A stretch of 64,000 bases of DNA from Blastomussa wellsi (taxonomy: Eukaryota; Cnidaria; Anthozoa; Scleractinia; Plerogyridae), in the NCBI GenBank assembly GCA_947652115.1, contig OX393561.1, forward strand, positions 8,895,106-8,959,105, given 5' to 3'. The notes beneath the pieces were generated by a model, which saw nothing but the letters and a program-made list of their open reading frames with translations, searched no databases and was not told the DNA's origin. Positions 34,301 to 43,622 of this stretch are shown here, piece by piece. The translations under genes and the position numbers were made by a program. Positions within the stretch are counted from its first letter, which is position 1. Each line of letters begins with the position of its first letter.

Positions 34301-36148
34301 TGGAGAGACAAATAAATCATAGCCCTGTGCAGCGTTAATTGAATTGGTGACATGTACAAATGTAACGATCAATGCTGCAAAAGTGTCAATAAACAACTAG
34401 TTTGGCAGACGCAAGTTCGCCGTAAAAGTTTTGCCATAGTGATTTCTCCACTTCACTCCAATCCCCAACTAATTATTGGCTGCCTTAAACACTACATTGT
34501 TTTTAACGCATGGCTCTATCTCTACTTAGTTTTGTTTGCTTGTCTTTAGGGTCAGACCAGCTACCTTCTTCAAGGTTCGTTCATGAAGTTGAAGCTGTCG
34601 GAACATTTTACAATGCCGGCTGCATCGCTGTACCTTTTCGAAATCAGCATGTTGTTAATTCTTATACCAGTTGTGGACCGCATCATCTACCCAGCGCTCC
34701 GCCATTTTGGCTTTGATTTTTCCCCTCTTAGAAAAATGGGCGTCGGCATGCTGTTTGCCATGGGATCTGTTATCATGGCGGGGCTTATGGAGATCGAGAG
34801 AAAAAAGTATATCGATTCCCATGGCTATTTTGAGCAGCATCCTTTCGACACGCCGGTCAATGCATCCCAGATGAATATCTTCTATCAAATTCCTCAGTAT
34901 GTGCTACAGGGGACTGGCGAGGTGTTAACGTCGATTCCAGGTATTAAAGCGAGTATAGCGATCTGCATCATAAACAAAGTTCTTTATCATTGGCCAAACA
35001 AAGCAATAAATAAACGGCGTAATGCCCCTAGCGAGCCCTATTAAGAACAAAGGTGTAACAGTCCAAGAACCAATGAAAACAGAGGACACACGTGGATGTT
35101 AGTGCATGGCGCAAGTGCTTGGTCGCAGTTTTTTCCCGCCACGTTTAAAACGGACGAAAGAATGGCGCGAAAATGATCTTTTTTTGTCTGATGGAAGCAC
35201 AGGCGGACAATACGTTGTATGTGATTTATGTGACATTATGTAAGAGGATATATGAGAAAAGTTCGAAAATTGCCCTAAATTCTTCTTGTGGAAAACGTGT
35301 GGTCCTGGAGTCGATTTAAAGACATTTAGGCGAGTTTACTCGTAGCTAGGCAAAACCTCAGAAGGTAAACTCGCCTAAATGGCTTTAAATCGACTCCAGG
35401 AGACATAAAAATAACGTAATGAAAACACAAGGTAAGTCATTTTTATTTGCATTCCTTTCCACATGCAGAATTTAGGGCAATTTTCGAACTTTTCTCATAT
35501 ATTCTCTTGCATAATGTCACATAAATCACATACAACGTATGGGCCGCCTGTGATGGAAGCACAATCTATAGTCATGTTAGGAAGTGCGCAGTTTGCACTT
35601 TTTGCGTGTCTTTACGTTAAAAACCTCATATATCTATTTTGTGGAAACTTTTTTATCGCTTTCTCATGCAAACTGCCCTTTAAAAATGACGGGGGAAAAT
35701 GTGGTTTTATCATTGAATGCCCTAGCTGACCTGTTCCGCCAATACCATGACTGCAGTGAAGCTGTTTCCTCCGTCAGTAGGGCACATCACATTTATATTA
35801 TTGATTTATTTTTTTTTAATTTCCTCGCCAGGGCTAGCTTTTGCCTACTCCCAGTCCCCTCTCTATCTCCGTGGCGTGATCATGGGCCTCAACTTGGCGA
35901 CCATTGGAATAGGCTTCTACGTGGCAGGGGCTCTCGCAGCTATAGCGAGGAAGGCCACGGGCGGTTCTTGGTACCCGCAGGATCTCAACGATGGAAAACT
36001 TGAGAATTATTTCTTTTTTCTTGCTATTGTGATGTTTTTGAATTTTCTGATTTTTGTTTACCTCGCAAGAAGGTACAAATACGTTGAATCACAAAGAGTT
36101 CCTGTCTTAGAGGAAAATGACCACGAACAGTCGCCAGTAAATACTTAA
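30489..36148 (+). CDS. SLC15A4-like transporter, complete paralog
   Basis: Four exons: 30489-30756, 32478-33160, 34550-34940 and 35832-36148, giving 552 residues with the same intron phases as the minus-strand paralog (1, 0, 1). It shows ExxER (E52, E55, R56), the GGWVADTFLGRY signature at 99-110, GTGGIKANVSPLGADQ at 159-174, and FYWFIQLGS at 190-198. In that last motif the family's near-invariant Asn is Gln. The N terminus carries ELCPIL, close to an acidic dileucine lysosomal-sorting motif. Expected role: proton-driven peptide/histidine transport across an endolysosomal or plasma membrane. It is clearly more diverged from the other two copies. Introns hold SINEs, tandem MITEs and two large foldbacks. 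Confidence 0.95.
30924..30960. repeat. (CTG)n(ATG)n trinucleotide repeats
   Basis: About seven CTG units followed by about five GAT units in SLC15 gene 3 intron 1. Confidence 0.9.
31083..31416. repeat. three tandem copies of a TTAACCC...GGGTTAA palindromic MITE
   Basis: AACCCTTTCCTGCCCAAG starts at 31086, 31200 and 31314, a 114 bp period. Each unit ends CTTGGGCAGTAAAGGGTTAA, the inverse of its start, so every unit is itself a terminal-inverted-repeat element. The TTAA ends suggest piggyBac- or Kolobok-type mobilisation. Confidence 0.9.
31425..31565 (+). mobile_element. SINE 3' fragment
   Basis: Only the 3' half of the family: TGTGATGGACTAGCATTCC, ATCCAGGGGGAGTAGAAAT, GATAAGCTCTGGGCCTGATG. 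Confidence 0.65.
31690..32070. mobile_element. large foldback in SLC15 gene 3 intron 1
   Basis: CCAATTAGCCATTTTCTA ... CAGGGGACT at the left is inverted at the right (AGTCCCCTGCTTG, AAAATGGCTAAT). The centre is GGAGGGACAGGCGTCCCTCC at ~31895. The arms are ~180 bp. Confidence 0.8.
32478..33160 (+). CDS. SLC15 gene 3, exon 2
   Basis: Acceptor tttcctacag|gtacat; donor GGACAG|gtatga. It encodes TM2 to about TM7 including both PTR2 signatures, and the basic loop KKIRRRGGE before EKRVEDVKS. Confidence 0.95.
33170..34549. other. SLC15 gene 3 intron 2, no further gene seen
   Basis: Spliced-out interval with a poly-C run at 33489-33500 and no recognisable exon or mobile-element protein. Confidence 0.6.
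34550..34940 (+). CDS. SLC15 gene 3, exon 3
   Basis: Acceptor gtctttag|GGTCAG, phase 0; donor ATTCCAG|gtatta, phase 1. It reads GQTSYLLQGSFMKLKL and on to FYQIPQYVLQGTGEVLTSIPG. The paralog has MQTTF at the start where this copy has GQTSY. Confidence 0.95.
35180..35560. mobile_element. nested foldback in SLC15 gene 3 intron 3
   Basis: Outer arms: AATACGTTGTATGTGATTTA at the left and its inverse near 35520. An inner palindrome at about 35313-35400 has GAGTCGATTTAAAG ... TTTAGGCGAGTTTAC and its inverse. No coding. Confidence 0.8.
35832..36148 (+). CDS. SLC15 gene 3, exon 4 (last)
   Basis: Acceptor cctcgccag|GGCTAG. Reads GLAFAYSQSPLYLRG, two hydrophobic segments and a polar tail VLEENDHEQSPVNT-stop. 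Confidence 0.94.
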
Positions 36149-36154
36149 ATTATA

Positions 36155-36470
36155 AATTCAGCGAGGGCCGTAAAACCACCCACGGAAACGACTCGTTGGA
36201 TAGACTACAGGCCAACGGCGGTGTTACCAGTGACTTTTTGCAGCCATTTACTCCGTTAAATGACGACTTACCTTTCACTTAGTTTACGTTTTTCAAAATT
36301 TTAAACGAATCCTTCTCAAAATGGGAAAATTATCACTAAAGTTATTAATCGCTTAACGTGAAAACATCGCAGAGGAAATACGGCTGGAATGTTTGCCATC
36401 CACGGAAGAACAAACGCGATACATATTCACTTATTCCCCATATTAGGCGTTTTCTGGATTGTATTTAATA
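36155..36470. repeat. direct repeat of 41640-41950 (SLC15 gene 3 3' flank)
   Basis: The block just after the SLC15 stop (GGCCAACGGCGGTGTTA, GCAGCCATTTACTCC, TGGAATGTTTGCCATCC, GGCGTTTTCTGGATTG) recurs with divergence and in the same orientation at 41640-41950. Confidence 0.7.
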
Positions 36471-37141
36471 TTAAAGTGCACCTAACCCCAAAATATTTTT
36501 TCGCTACAATAAAACTTTAATTTGCACCAGTTCAAAACGCGTTACACCTTTCGTTTCTCCTTTTTACCAAATGCTTACTTTTTATCGCATTTAAAAGTTA
36601 CAAAATACCGAGCATCAGTTGGTTCACGACGTGAGTCTATTCCTGGGTTGACGTCACAAACTGATTTGCATCACATCAAGTCTTTTTTAAGATGCATGCA
36701 AACCTTTCTCGTCCCCATAGCCCTTTTCGTTTCTCTTAGCCGACAGGGCCTTGGCCCCATTCTCGTCCCCAGGGCCGCTTGTCCCTCTAAGCCGGCTGGG
36801 CCTGTGCACGAGGAACAAGTGGCTCTGGGGACGAGAATGCCTTGGCACGAAAAACGAAGGGCTCCGGGGACATACGATTTTCAAAAAAAATTCTAATTTT
36901 TTTTATTGGCTGTTGAGAACAAAGAAATATTAAACGGAAGTCAATGCTAAAACATGAAGTCCGGAAGTCCTAGAATCTCGGACTGGAAATCGTATGTCTC
37001 CAGAGCCCTTCGTTTCCTGCCGGCTAAGAGAAACGAAAAGGGCTACGGGGACGAGAATGCATGCAAATCAGTTTGTGACGTCAACCCAGGAATAGACCCA
37101 CGCCCCTTCTGACTCGGTCGTGACCAAATAACATACACTTT

Positions 37142-37289
37142 CACAGGGAGCCCTCACATCCGTGTAGAATTTAGAATATGAATAAAAGATTAACCTACCT
37201 TTATCGCGTGTCTGTTGTGTTTTGGCGGCCATTTTGAATTTTTAATACACGCGCGGTCTGCTAGTGCGAGGTCTGGAACCGAAATAAAG
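37142..37289 (+). repeat. left terminal inverted repeat
   Basis: 148 bp; matches the reverse complement of 41027-41174 at all but one position (GTCTGCTAG here, GTCTACTAG there). Confidence 0.95.
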
Positions 37290-37470
37290 AATATCACAAA
37301 TCCTCGGAAGGAGCCGATCGCTCACCGAGGATAATAAAGTGACAAGGGATGAAACTTATTACTGGCTTTCGTCGCATGTCTCTGCCAGTTGGGGGGAACG
37401 GAAATAAGATGTGACTAAAAGACCGGAAGTCAAAATGCGGGTTTCGTGACGTTCGTTGCAAAGTTGCAAC

Positions 37471-39670
37471 ATGGTGGACCAATGGCGTCCTGTTAATGTG
37501 GCAAATGTTTTGAAAAATAATTCAGCTGTGGAATGTGAAGAAATCGACAATGAGTCGACAACCAAACTTAAAATAACGGAATGGTGAGTACAGAAGTTCA
37601 AGCTTAAGGCTTAGTTCGCCAGTCGAATTTTAATGAAGATCGATGATGTACGCGTCAGGCAGTGAAATTTTTTTTCTCGACTTAAACTAGGCTGGATGAA
37701 AACTACATCGAAGCGAATGAAATTAATTATGTGCCCTGTGCGGAGTTGTACGAAAGATATTTGGCGAATGGTTAGCAGGGGAAAGAAAACAGCCCGGATT
37801 TCAAGCCAGTGGATGCCAGCACATTTGGTCGTGTAATTAGGAAGGTCTTCCCAAATGTCACGAAAACCAAACGAAGAAATGAAAGAGGGAAGCCACCTAC
37901 TCCTGTCTATCTTGGGCTACAGAAGAATAATTATCCTGTTGTCTTGATTCTTCCACACCTGACAGAAGTTTTCCATCTTGGTCCTTTTTTACCCTCAACT
38001 ACAGCCACCCTGAATGGTTGAAATCAAGTGTCAGTGCGAATGCAGCAGAGTTCATTAGAGTTATTCCTCTACTATGTAATGACCGTAAAGTGTTGCAAGA
38101 AGTTGTTATTTTTAAAGATTGGTCCTTCGAACTGAAAGTTATGGGAAAGATGTGGCATGTTACTAGGTGTGTTTTGTCATTAAACTCAAAGGCATTAAAT
38201 TTAACTTGTCCGGTATGAAACCGGCGTAAAGTTATAGTCATTATAATTTTAAATATCAAATTTTTAATGAAGACTGCTTGTCTCCTATAACAGCACAACT
38301 TCAAGAAATTACGAAATAGCATAGAGAAGAGCTCTGAAAATGGAACATCCCGAAATTTGTTGCTCCATGGAAAGCCAGTGTACTGGTCTCATCTCAAAGA
38401 AGCCTACAAATGGGAGCAGCATAACCGTCCCTTAAAATCCATGAGAAACTTAATGAAGATCACTTCACATTGGGCTATGCCACCCGAATGCGAAATCACT
38501 TGGCCGAAAATGTGCTGAATGATAAAATGTTGGAATTACTTTAGGTAACTGGTCCCAATTCGCATTACAATACATGACTGTAGTTTAATATTTGTCCAAG
38601 TGTTCCTCAGTCAAATGTTCAAATGTTAGTTTTTAATTTACTAACAAAGTGAACGAAAGTCATTACACTCAATTATGTTCTTTCATTTCCTTATTTTTAA
38701 ACCTATTTCTTGCATTTGGGTTGAGGGGATGACTAGCAATACATGACTGAGCAAAGGGTTGCATTAATATTTGAGATTTTGCAGTGATAAAACTGTGGGC
38801 CACATTATTAATACTATCAGGTAAAATTCTTCAAAGGTATAATGATATTACAGCTTTGCAATCTCCAACAAGTATCCAATTACCATACACTAGTAAGTCA
38901 GGCTTTATAGAACCAGAGAAAATAATTCCAATTATAATTATTTTTCTTTTTTTTGAATATAAATACTCCTATTGAACTTAAGATAACTACTTCTGATATG
39001 GCAAATTTGTGATCATGAAAAGTAAAGATCAGTAGAAGAATGCACTCCCCTATTAAGTTTCAATTTGATGAAATGTACTTCTGTCAATAGAAATGGAAAG
39101 AATACTTTGGTTTGATGTTCTCTCTAATAGGCATATCAGAATGATCTCAAGAAGCACAAAAAAGAGTCAACACACCTGGACTCGACTGTGGAACTCCTGC
39201 AAATGACCAGCATTTTAGTGAAAAATTTCAGAAGTCCACTGCCGTATGCGAGCACCGAAGATGAGAGGTTTTTCGAAAACAGGAGAGTTTTGAACTGGAT
39301 CGAAGATTGGGAAGTAGAAATCACTGGCAGGGTAGACCTAAATGCATCAGACAGGAACAAGTTAATTTTCTATGACAAGCTGTTATTTGATTTGAAGTCG
39401 ATGGTCATTGGCTTTGAACAGATATGCAGCATTTCATTTCAGCTGAACCCTGGTTGCATCATTAAGTCCATGTTCGTAAACAGTGACCTGGTAGAAAACA
39501 TATTTTGCCAGGTTAGGGGAGGCAATGGGCAAAATAACAACCCTACCTACTGTCAGTATGGACCGACCATCAACAGCATTCTTTTGGGGCAGACATGCTC
39601 CACTTCCAAGTCTAACATTGGTAAAACTTCAAGCTTTTCATTTTCTAAGCCAAAAAGGATCAAGTACTGA
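37471..39670 (+). pseudogene. RFX-type DNA-binding domain fused to P-element-like transposase, degenerate
   Basis: Exon 1, 37471-37583 (ATG; donor GAATG|gtgagt), joins in phase to an exon from 37691 (acceptor aactag), giving ITEW-LDENYIE. Then come YVPCAELYERY, an in-frame TAG (37773-37775), and FGRVIRKVFPNVTKTKRR, matching the winged-helix RFX DNA-binding domain. Downstream, in shifting frames, come VLQEVVIFKDWSF (38080), HNFKKLRNSIEK (38294), KLNEDHFTLGYATRMRN with LAENVL (38450-38520), and from 39129 a 180-codon open stretch with NSDLVENIFCQVRGGNGQ and NPTYCQY. This last block matches the RNase-H-like C terminus of P-element/THAP9-type transposases (ENxFxxxR...G...NPT). Stops and frameshifts make it non-functional. 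Confidence 0.75.
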
Positions 39671-40150
39671 AACTGAATTATGTTTGCGACACATTATTTT
39701 TGGAACCAGTTTTCGGCGAAAATTCCTATGCCACCATAATCTTATCCTGTTCCAGGCTCACGGTCAGTGGGAACTATCGAAAAAGTGGGCATGCAACGAA
39801 CTGCGTCTGCGAGAGAAAAATTGGAGGGCCTCTCCCGTCCGTGCCCTCTCCAGCTCGTCGTTTGCAACACATTATTATTATTTGCAGTTTGGGGTCATTT
39901 GCGGTCCAATATGGGGATCATTTTCAGTCTGGGGATCATTTGCGGTACTGTACAGATCACGACAATTTATCAGACTCTTTTTACCAATTATGTTTCGTAG
40001 AAAATTTGTTTAGATTCTGCGATATATGAATTTCGTGCATCACCATGTTGTTACGTTAGGGTAGCCTGCGCCCATAATTATTTTTAAAATATATTTCTCT
40101 GAAGTAAACAAAAAAAAACACCCAGATAAAAGATGAAACACAAAACATAC

Positions 40151-40633
40151 CTCTCTAGGTTCGTGGCAGTCACCAATCCCCGCAAATGCATGTATTGTTT
40201 TGGCTTTAGTTTTCAAAACCTTTGCCGCACGTCCAGTCGTACTTGTTATACTAACAGTTTTCTTTGAACTCTCACAAATTTGCTTTACCAGAAATGACTT
40301 GCCACTACCGGCTGCGCCAGCAAAAAAGGTGTTGTGGCCAGCCAAAATGAGATCCAGCACTTTCTTTTGACAGTCAGTCAAACCGCTAGAAGAAAACCAA
40401 CAGCAACATAATTTTAAAGCTAATCTGAATCGCAGGACCGAAAAGGTCGCCAATTAATGAGAACCTCGCTGTCACAAAATCACCACATTGGCAAAATCTT
40501 CTATTACAGTTAATACTTACCTCATGTTATCAGGAGGACGAAATGTCTTAACAGAACAGTCATGAAATTCCTGCCAAAAAACTCTCGAACTCTTAACTGC
40601 CGTCACTACGGCGTCATAAATCGGGAATATCAT
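40151..40633 (-). pseudogene. PIF1-type helicase, first two exons only
   Basis: Exon 1, 40633-40521 (ATG; KSSRVFWQEFHDCSVKTFRP; donor ACATGAG|gtaagt), joins in phase to exon 2, 40385-40151 (acceptor tcttctag). The product reads SGLTDCQKKVLDLILAG, then the Walker A P-loop AGAAGSGKSF, then VSITSTTGRAAKVL and KTIHAFAGIG. This is the N-terminal end of SF1B PIF1-family DNA helicases (motifs I and Ia). A good donor (GAGAG|gtatgt) ends exon 2, but the exons for the remaining motifs are absent before the transposase remnant, so the copy is truncated. It points toward the opposing transposase gene. Confidence 0.75.
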
Positions 40634-41026
40634 GGCCTTGACCTTGTGGCGGCATTCTATTTCCGGAATAAAATCATCAAACTTCCGGAATTAAAACTGA
40701 CCAATCAGAACAAGCAGTACTATCACTTCTGCTTCGATTCTGTCAATCAAAGTTTCGCATTTCTCACTTCCGTGGCCCCCAACTGGCAGAGACATAGCGC
40801 GAAAGCGAGTAGTTTAAAACAACGCCAAAATATCGCAGACCTTCTAGATGTTTCGGCTAAGTGAGCGTAGATATATTTAGTTTGATGCTTCTTCTTCCCA
40901 CAGAGTAATTTTTGGCAAATTACGAAGTGATTTTCCCCTCGAACTAATGCAAAATTTGGAACGCAATCTTTTTAGTTTCATCCCTTGTCATTTTCTTAGA
41001 GTTCCGAGGACGCTCCGAGCGATTTC

Positions 41027-41174
41027 CTTTATTTCGGTTCCAGACCTCGCACTAGTAGACCGCGCGTGTATTAAAAATTCAAAATGGCCGCCAAAACACA
41101 ACAGACACGCGATAAAGGTAGGTTAATCTTTTATTCATATTCTAAATTCTACACGGATGTGAGGGCTCCCTGTG
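41027..41174 (-). repeat. right terminal inverted repeat
   Basis: 148 bp, inverse of the left end. It is followed directly by CACTTT, the copy of the 6 bp target duplication. Confidence 0.95.
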
Positions 41175-41309
41175 CACTTTTTCGTAACTTTTTAATGCTA
41201 TAAATAGTCCGCATTTAGTAAAGAGGAGAAACGAAAGGTGCAATGCGTTTCGAACTGGTGCAAAGGTTTATTTTAACGAAAAAATATTTTGGGGTTAGGT
41301 GCACTTTAA

Positions 41310-42328
41310 AGCCCTTGAATACAAAACATTTGAAAAATATATATCCAGAAGGAAAATTTTTAGAAATTAATGCAAATTTTATCTTCAAATAATGAAGTTT
41401 TTCTCATCCAGAAACGGTAAAATAATTTGTCAAATAGAAGTTTTGGTACTCCTATTAGGGAATAGCCTCGCACGACAGGTGTTATTAGGAGATCACGTTT
41501 CAGTGGAGAAAAGTGAAACGCGATCCCATAATTTTTGGAGGATGATTAGGGAAGGCCAATTTCTTGGAGCAATAAGTAATTGCCCAACCCCCCTTAAGCA
41601 GTTGTTGATTGGGTCGTCACGCAGCAAAACTTGCGTGACCACTCATGGAGATAAAACGGTTCGATGGGGTACATGGGCTAACGGGGGTGTTAATTGACAA
41701 TGACTTACCTTGCAGCGATTTACTCCTCCAAACGAGGACGCAAAGTTCATTTAAATTACGATATCCAAAATATTAAATGACTTAAATTTGTCGCAGTGAA
41801 TTAATTATTTTTTGTCGTGTCACGACATATATGTAAAAACGTCGCAAGGCAAATGCAGCCGGAATGTTTGCCATCCGTGAAAGACCAAACACAATATTTT
41901 TTCTATATGAATCGGTGTTTTCTAGATTGAATGAAATATTTTGAAGCTCTTTTTATCTTGAGTATTAAAGATTTGAAAGAATATCCGGTAAGAACACTTG
42001 AAATTATTTAGTATACATTTTTTATATCATCACAAACAAAGAAGCTACTCTTTTCCAGAAACTGGAAATTAATTAGTAGATTTAAGTTAATTTATACTTC
42101 AGAGAATAGAGTGGGATGATTTCAAGTAGCTATTTACAGGTGATATGAGATGCTCAAAAGTCTGTAGATAAGAAGGGCTGGAGGAAGTCAAATAAATACG
42201 TCGGATTTTCTAATGGAGAGTTTGAAAATTTCAATGTGCGTATACTGTGAATTGTTTCCTGTGCATGCATGGCTGATGTTACCCTGAGTAGTAGTAGAAA
42301 ATGAATGAAACAAATACCACGTGATCAT
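41310..42328. other. spacer with duplicated block, no gene
   Basis: Contains the second copy (41640-41950) of the block that follows the SLC15 gene. An open stretch at 41392-41697 resembles nothing I know. Otherwise AT-rich and featureless. Confidence 0.5.
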
Positions 42329-42619
42329 CAGACTTGTTATTACTTTAAATTCCCAAAATCGGAAGTTGGTGGAAGCCGACAGTGCCGACTATATTTTATT
42401 CGCGTATGTAAATTTCGTGTTTTTTTCGCTTTTGAGAAGACGTCAAAGTACCAAACAGAATACAACTAAACACTAAACAGTGGATAAAATATATTTAAGT
42501 TTTACAAAATATTAGTAATCTATTAACCATGCTAGAAAAAGTGTTTTACAATCGAGATTTTGAAGTGTGTGTCTTCTGGTCAAATAAGAAATAATAACAG
42601 TTCATTGACTCATGTGCCG

Positions 42620-42695
42620 GTTATTAGGTATCCCACAAGGATGGCAGTCTCCCGCATGTAGCATATAAATATTACACTTTATCAATTGGTAAGTC
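42620..42695 (+). promoter_or_regulatory. Pol III type 3 promoter of Y RNA copy 1
   Basis: PSE-like box from 42629 (TATCCCACAAGG...), TATAAATA at 42664-42671. The box starts 35 bp before the TATA start, and the TATA starts 32 bp before the RNA 5' end. Same geometry in the three other intact copies. Confidence 0.75.
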
Positions 42696-42770
42696 GAGGT
42701 CCGCATGGTTGAGGGTTATCAATCCAAGCTCTTGAATCACCCCTCTTCCACTCACTTGACCTCATCTTTT
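42696..42770 (+). ncRNA. Y RNA (Ro60-associated), copy 1
   Basis: About 75 nt from GAGGTCCG to a TTTT terminator. The primary sequence follows vertebrate Y RNAs: 5' GGTCCG..GGT.G.GGGTTATCA, then a variable loop, ACCCC, and 3' CACTTGAC...CTTTT (compare human Y4, whose 5' half also has GGGTTATCA and whose 3' half has ACAACCCC and TTGAC). The ends pair (GAGGTC with GACCTC) and an upper stem pairs GAGGG with CCCTC across a loop. Known role of the family: binding Ro60 in RNA quality control. Two exterior promoter boxes and the T-run support Pol III transcription. Confidence 0.8.
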
Positions 42771-43622
42771 GTCAATGTTGCGTTGCACCAAAGTTGTTCA
42801 ACTTCCAAGTCAATTTTGCTGTATATTTTTTTCCTCCAGGAGCTTTCGACCTAAACGAAATTATAGTTTCACAATTGAAATCATGCATGATCAACCGAAG
42901 TTTGGTTACAAACTTTTCAACAAGTCTCAAACACTTTCGCTAGCCAAACTAACAACGGCTTGTGACTACTTTTGTTCTTCCGAAGTTGAATTGTAATTTT
43001 CAGGGATCTGATGGACTGATACGATGCGTAACTGAAAGCCGTGAAAGCTCTATTTAAATGCAAAATTATCGATGCAAACTTAGAGCTGCGCATTTAGACC
43101 AACTTTTCCACCAACTTCCGATTTTGGGAATTTAAAGTAAAAACAAGTCTGGAAAGATCCTGTCACGGAGCAATTTGATATTAAGATTCGCAAAATCGGC
43201 TATACTTTAGCTTTGCAAAGCAGCGAAACTCGGCTATTTTCTTTCACAGTTAAATACCATAAATACACAACTTCTATAGCTAGGGGGGAGAGATTCTTTC
43301 AGTTAAATTTAATTTTGAAATAAAAAGTAAACGAATAGCTCGAAACCGCTTTAGATTGTATGATAAAGGTTACAGGGAACCTTCCGGGGGGGGGGGGTAC
43401 TCCTCGGAATTCTTGGTGGGGGTGTGCCGCCCGGGTCTTCAAATCCCGACCCTATTTCAGACCTAAACAATCACGAGTCTCGACTCTGTGAACGAGGTAA
43501 AGTCCGGCTTGCGGAATCTTTTTAAAGTTGCACAAAGTTTATCACCAAAGTTTTGCATCTGTTGATTTTAATTATGAAATAATATTCCGCTTTTCAGGTA
43601 GATAACTAACGAAAGCGTTGCC

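Larger units (their letters stand above)
37142..41174. mobile_element. P-like DNA transposon carrying RFX-domain/transposase and PIF1-helicase genes
   Basis: Terminal inverted repeats 37142-37289 and 41027-41174 (148 bp, beginning CACAGGGAGCCC) differ at one base. Looser inverted similarity continues inward (GACAAGGGATGAAACT, ATGTCTCTGCCAGTTGGGGG). The element is flanked by the 6 bp direct repeat CACTTT (37136-37141, 41175-41180). Inside, a plus-strand gene near the left end encodes an RFX-type domain plus P-element-like transposase, and a minus-strand gene near the right end encodes the start of a PIF1-type helicase; both are broken or cut short. Near-identical ends with decayed genes suggest a recently moved, internally deleted copy. 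P elements usually give 8 bp duplications, so class assignment is tentative. Confidence 0.85.
36471..41309. mobile_element. foldback element (~0.8 kb) split by a DNA transposon
   Basis: The left arm from 36471 (TTAAAGTGCACCTAACCCC, then TTCGTTTCTCC, then ATTCCTGGGTTGACGTCAC, then CCCTTTTCGTTTCTCTTAGC) is repeated inverted on the right. The right arm is in two pieces: about 36975-37141 and 41175-41309. The piece boundaries are exactly the ends of the transposon at 37142-41174. Removing that transposon and one target duplication restores a continuous ~0.8 kb palindrome centred near 36890. Hence the foldback is the older insertion. Confidence 0.85.
42329..43151. mobile_element. inverted-repeat-flanked cassette containing a Y RNA gene
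   Basis: CAGACTTGTTATTACTTTAA ... CCCAAAATCGGAAGTTGGTGG at 42329-42374 is mirrored at 43103-43151 (about 46 bp, near-perfect). The 823 bp between holds the whole Y RNA gene with its promoter. This looks like a non-autonomous transposon or a foldback that captured an RNA gene. Confidence 0.65.

Noticed and set aside
41392..41697. 101-codon open frame beyond the transposon
   Set aside because: No motif, no conserved context, and its right end runs into a duplicated non-coding block.
42769..42996. Small protein gene after Y RNA copy 1
   Set aside because: The open stretch is not conserved as a frame in the homologous flank of copy 5 (47200-47440), where indels and stops interrupt it.
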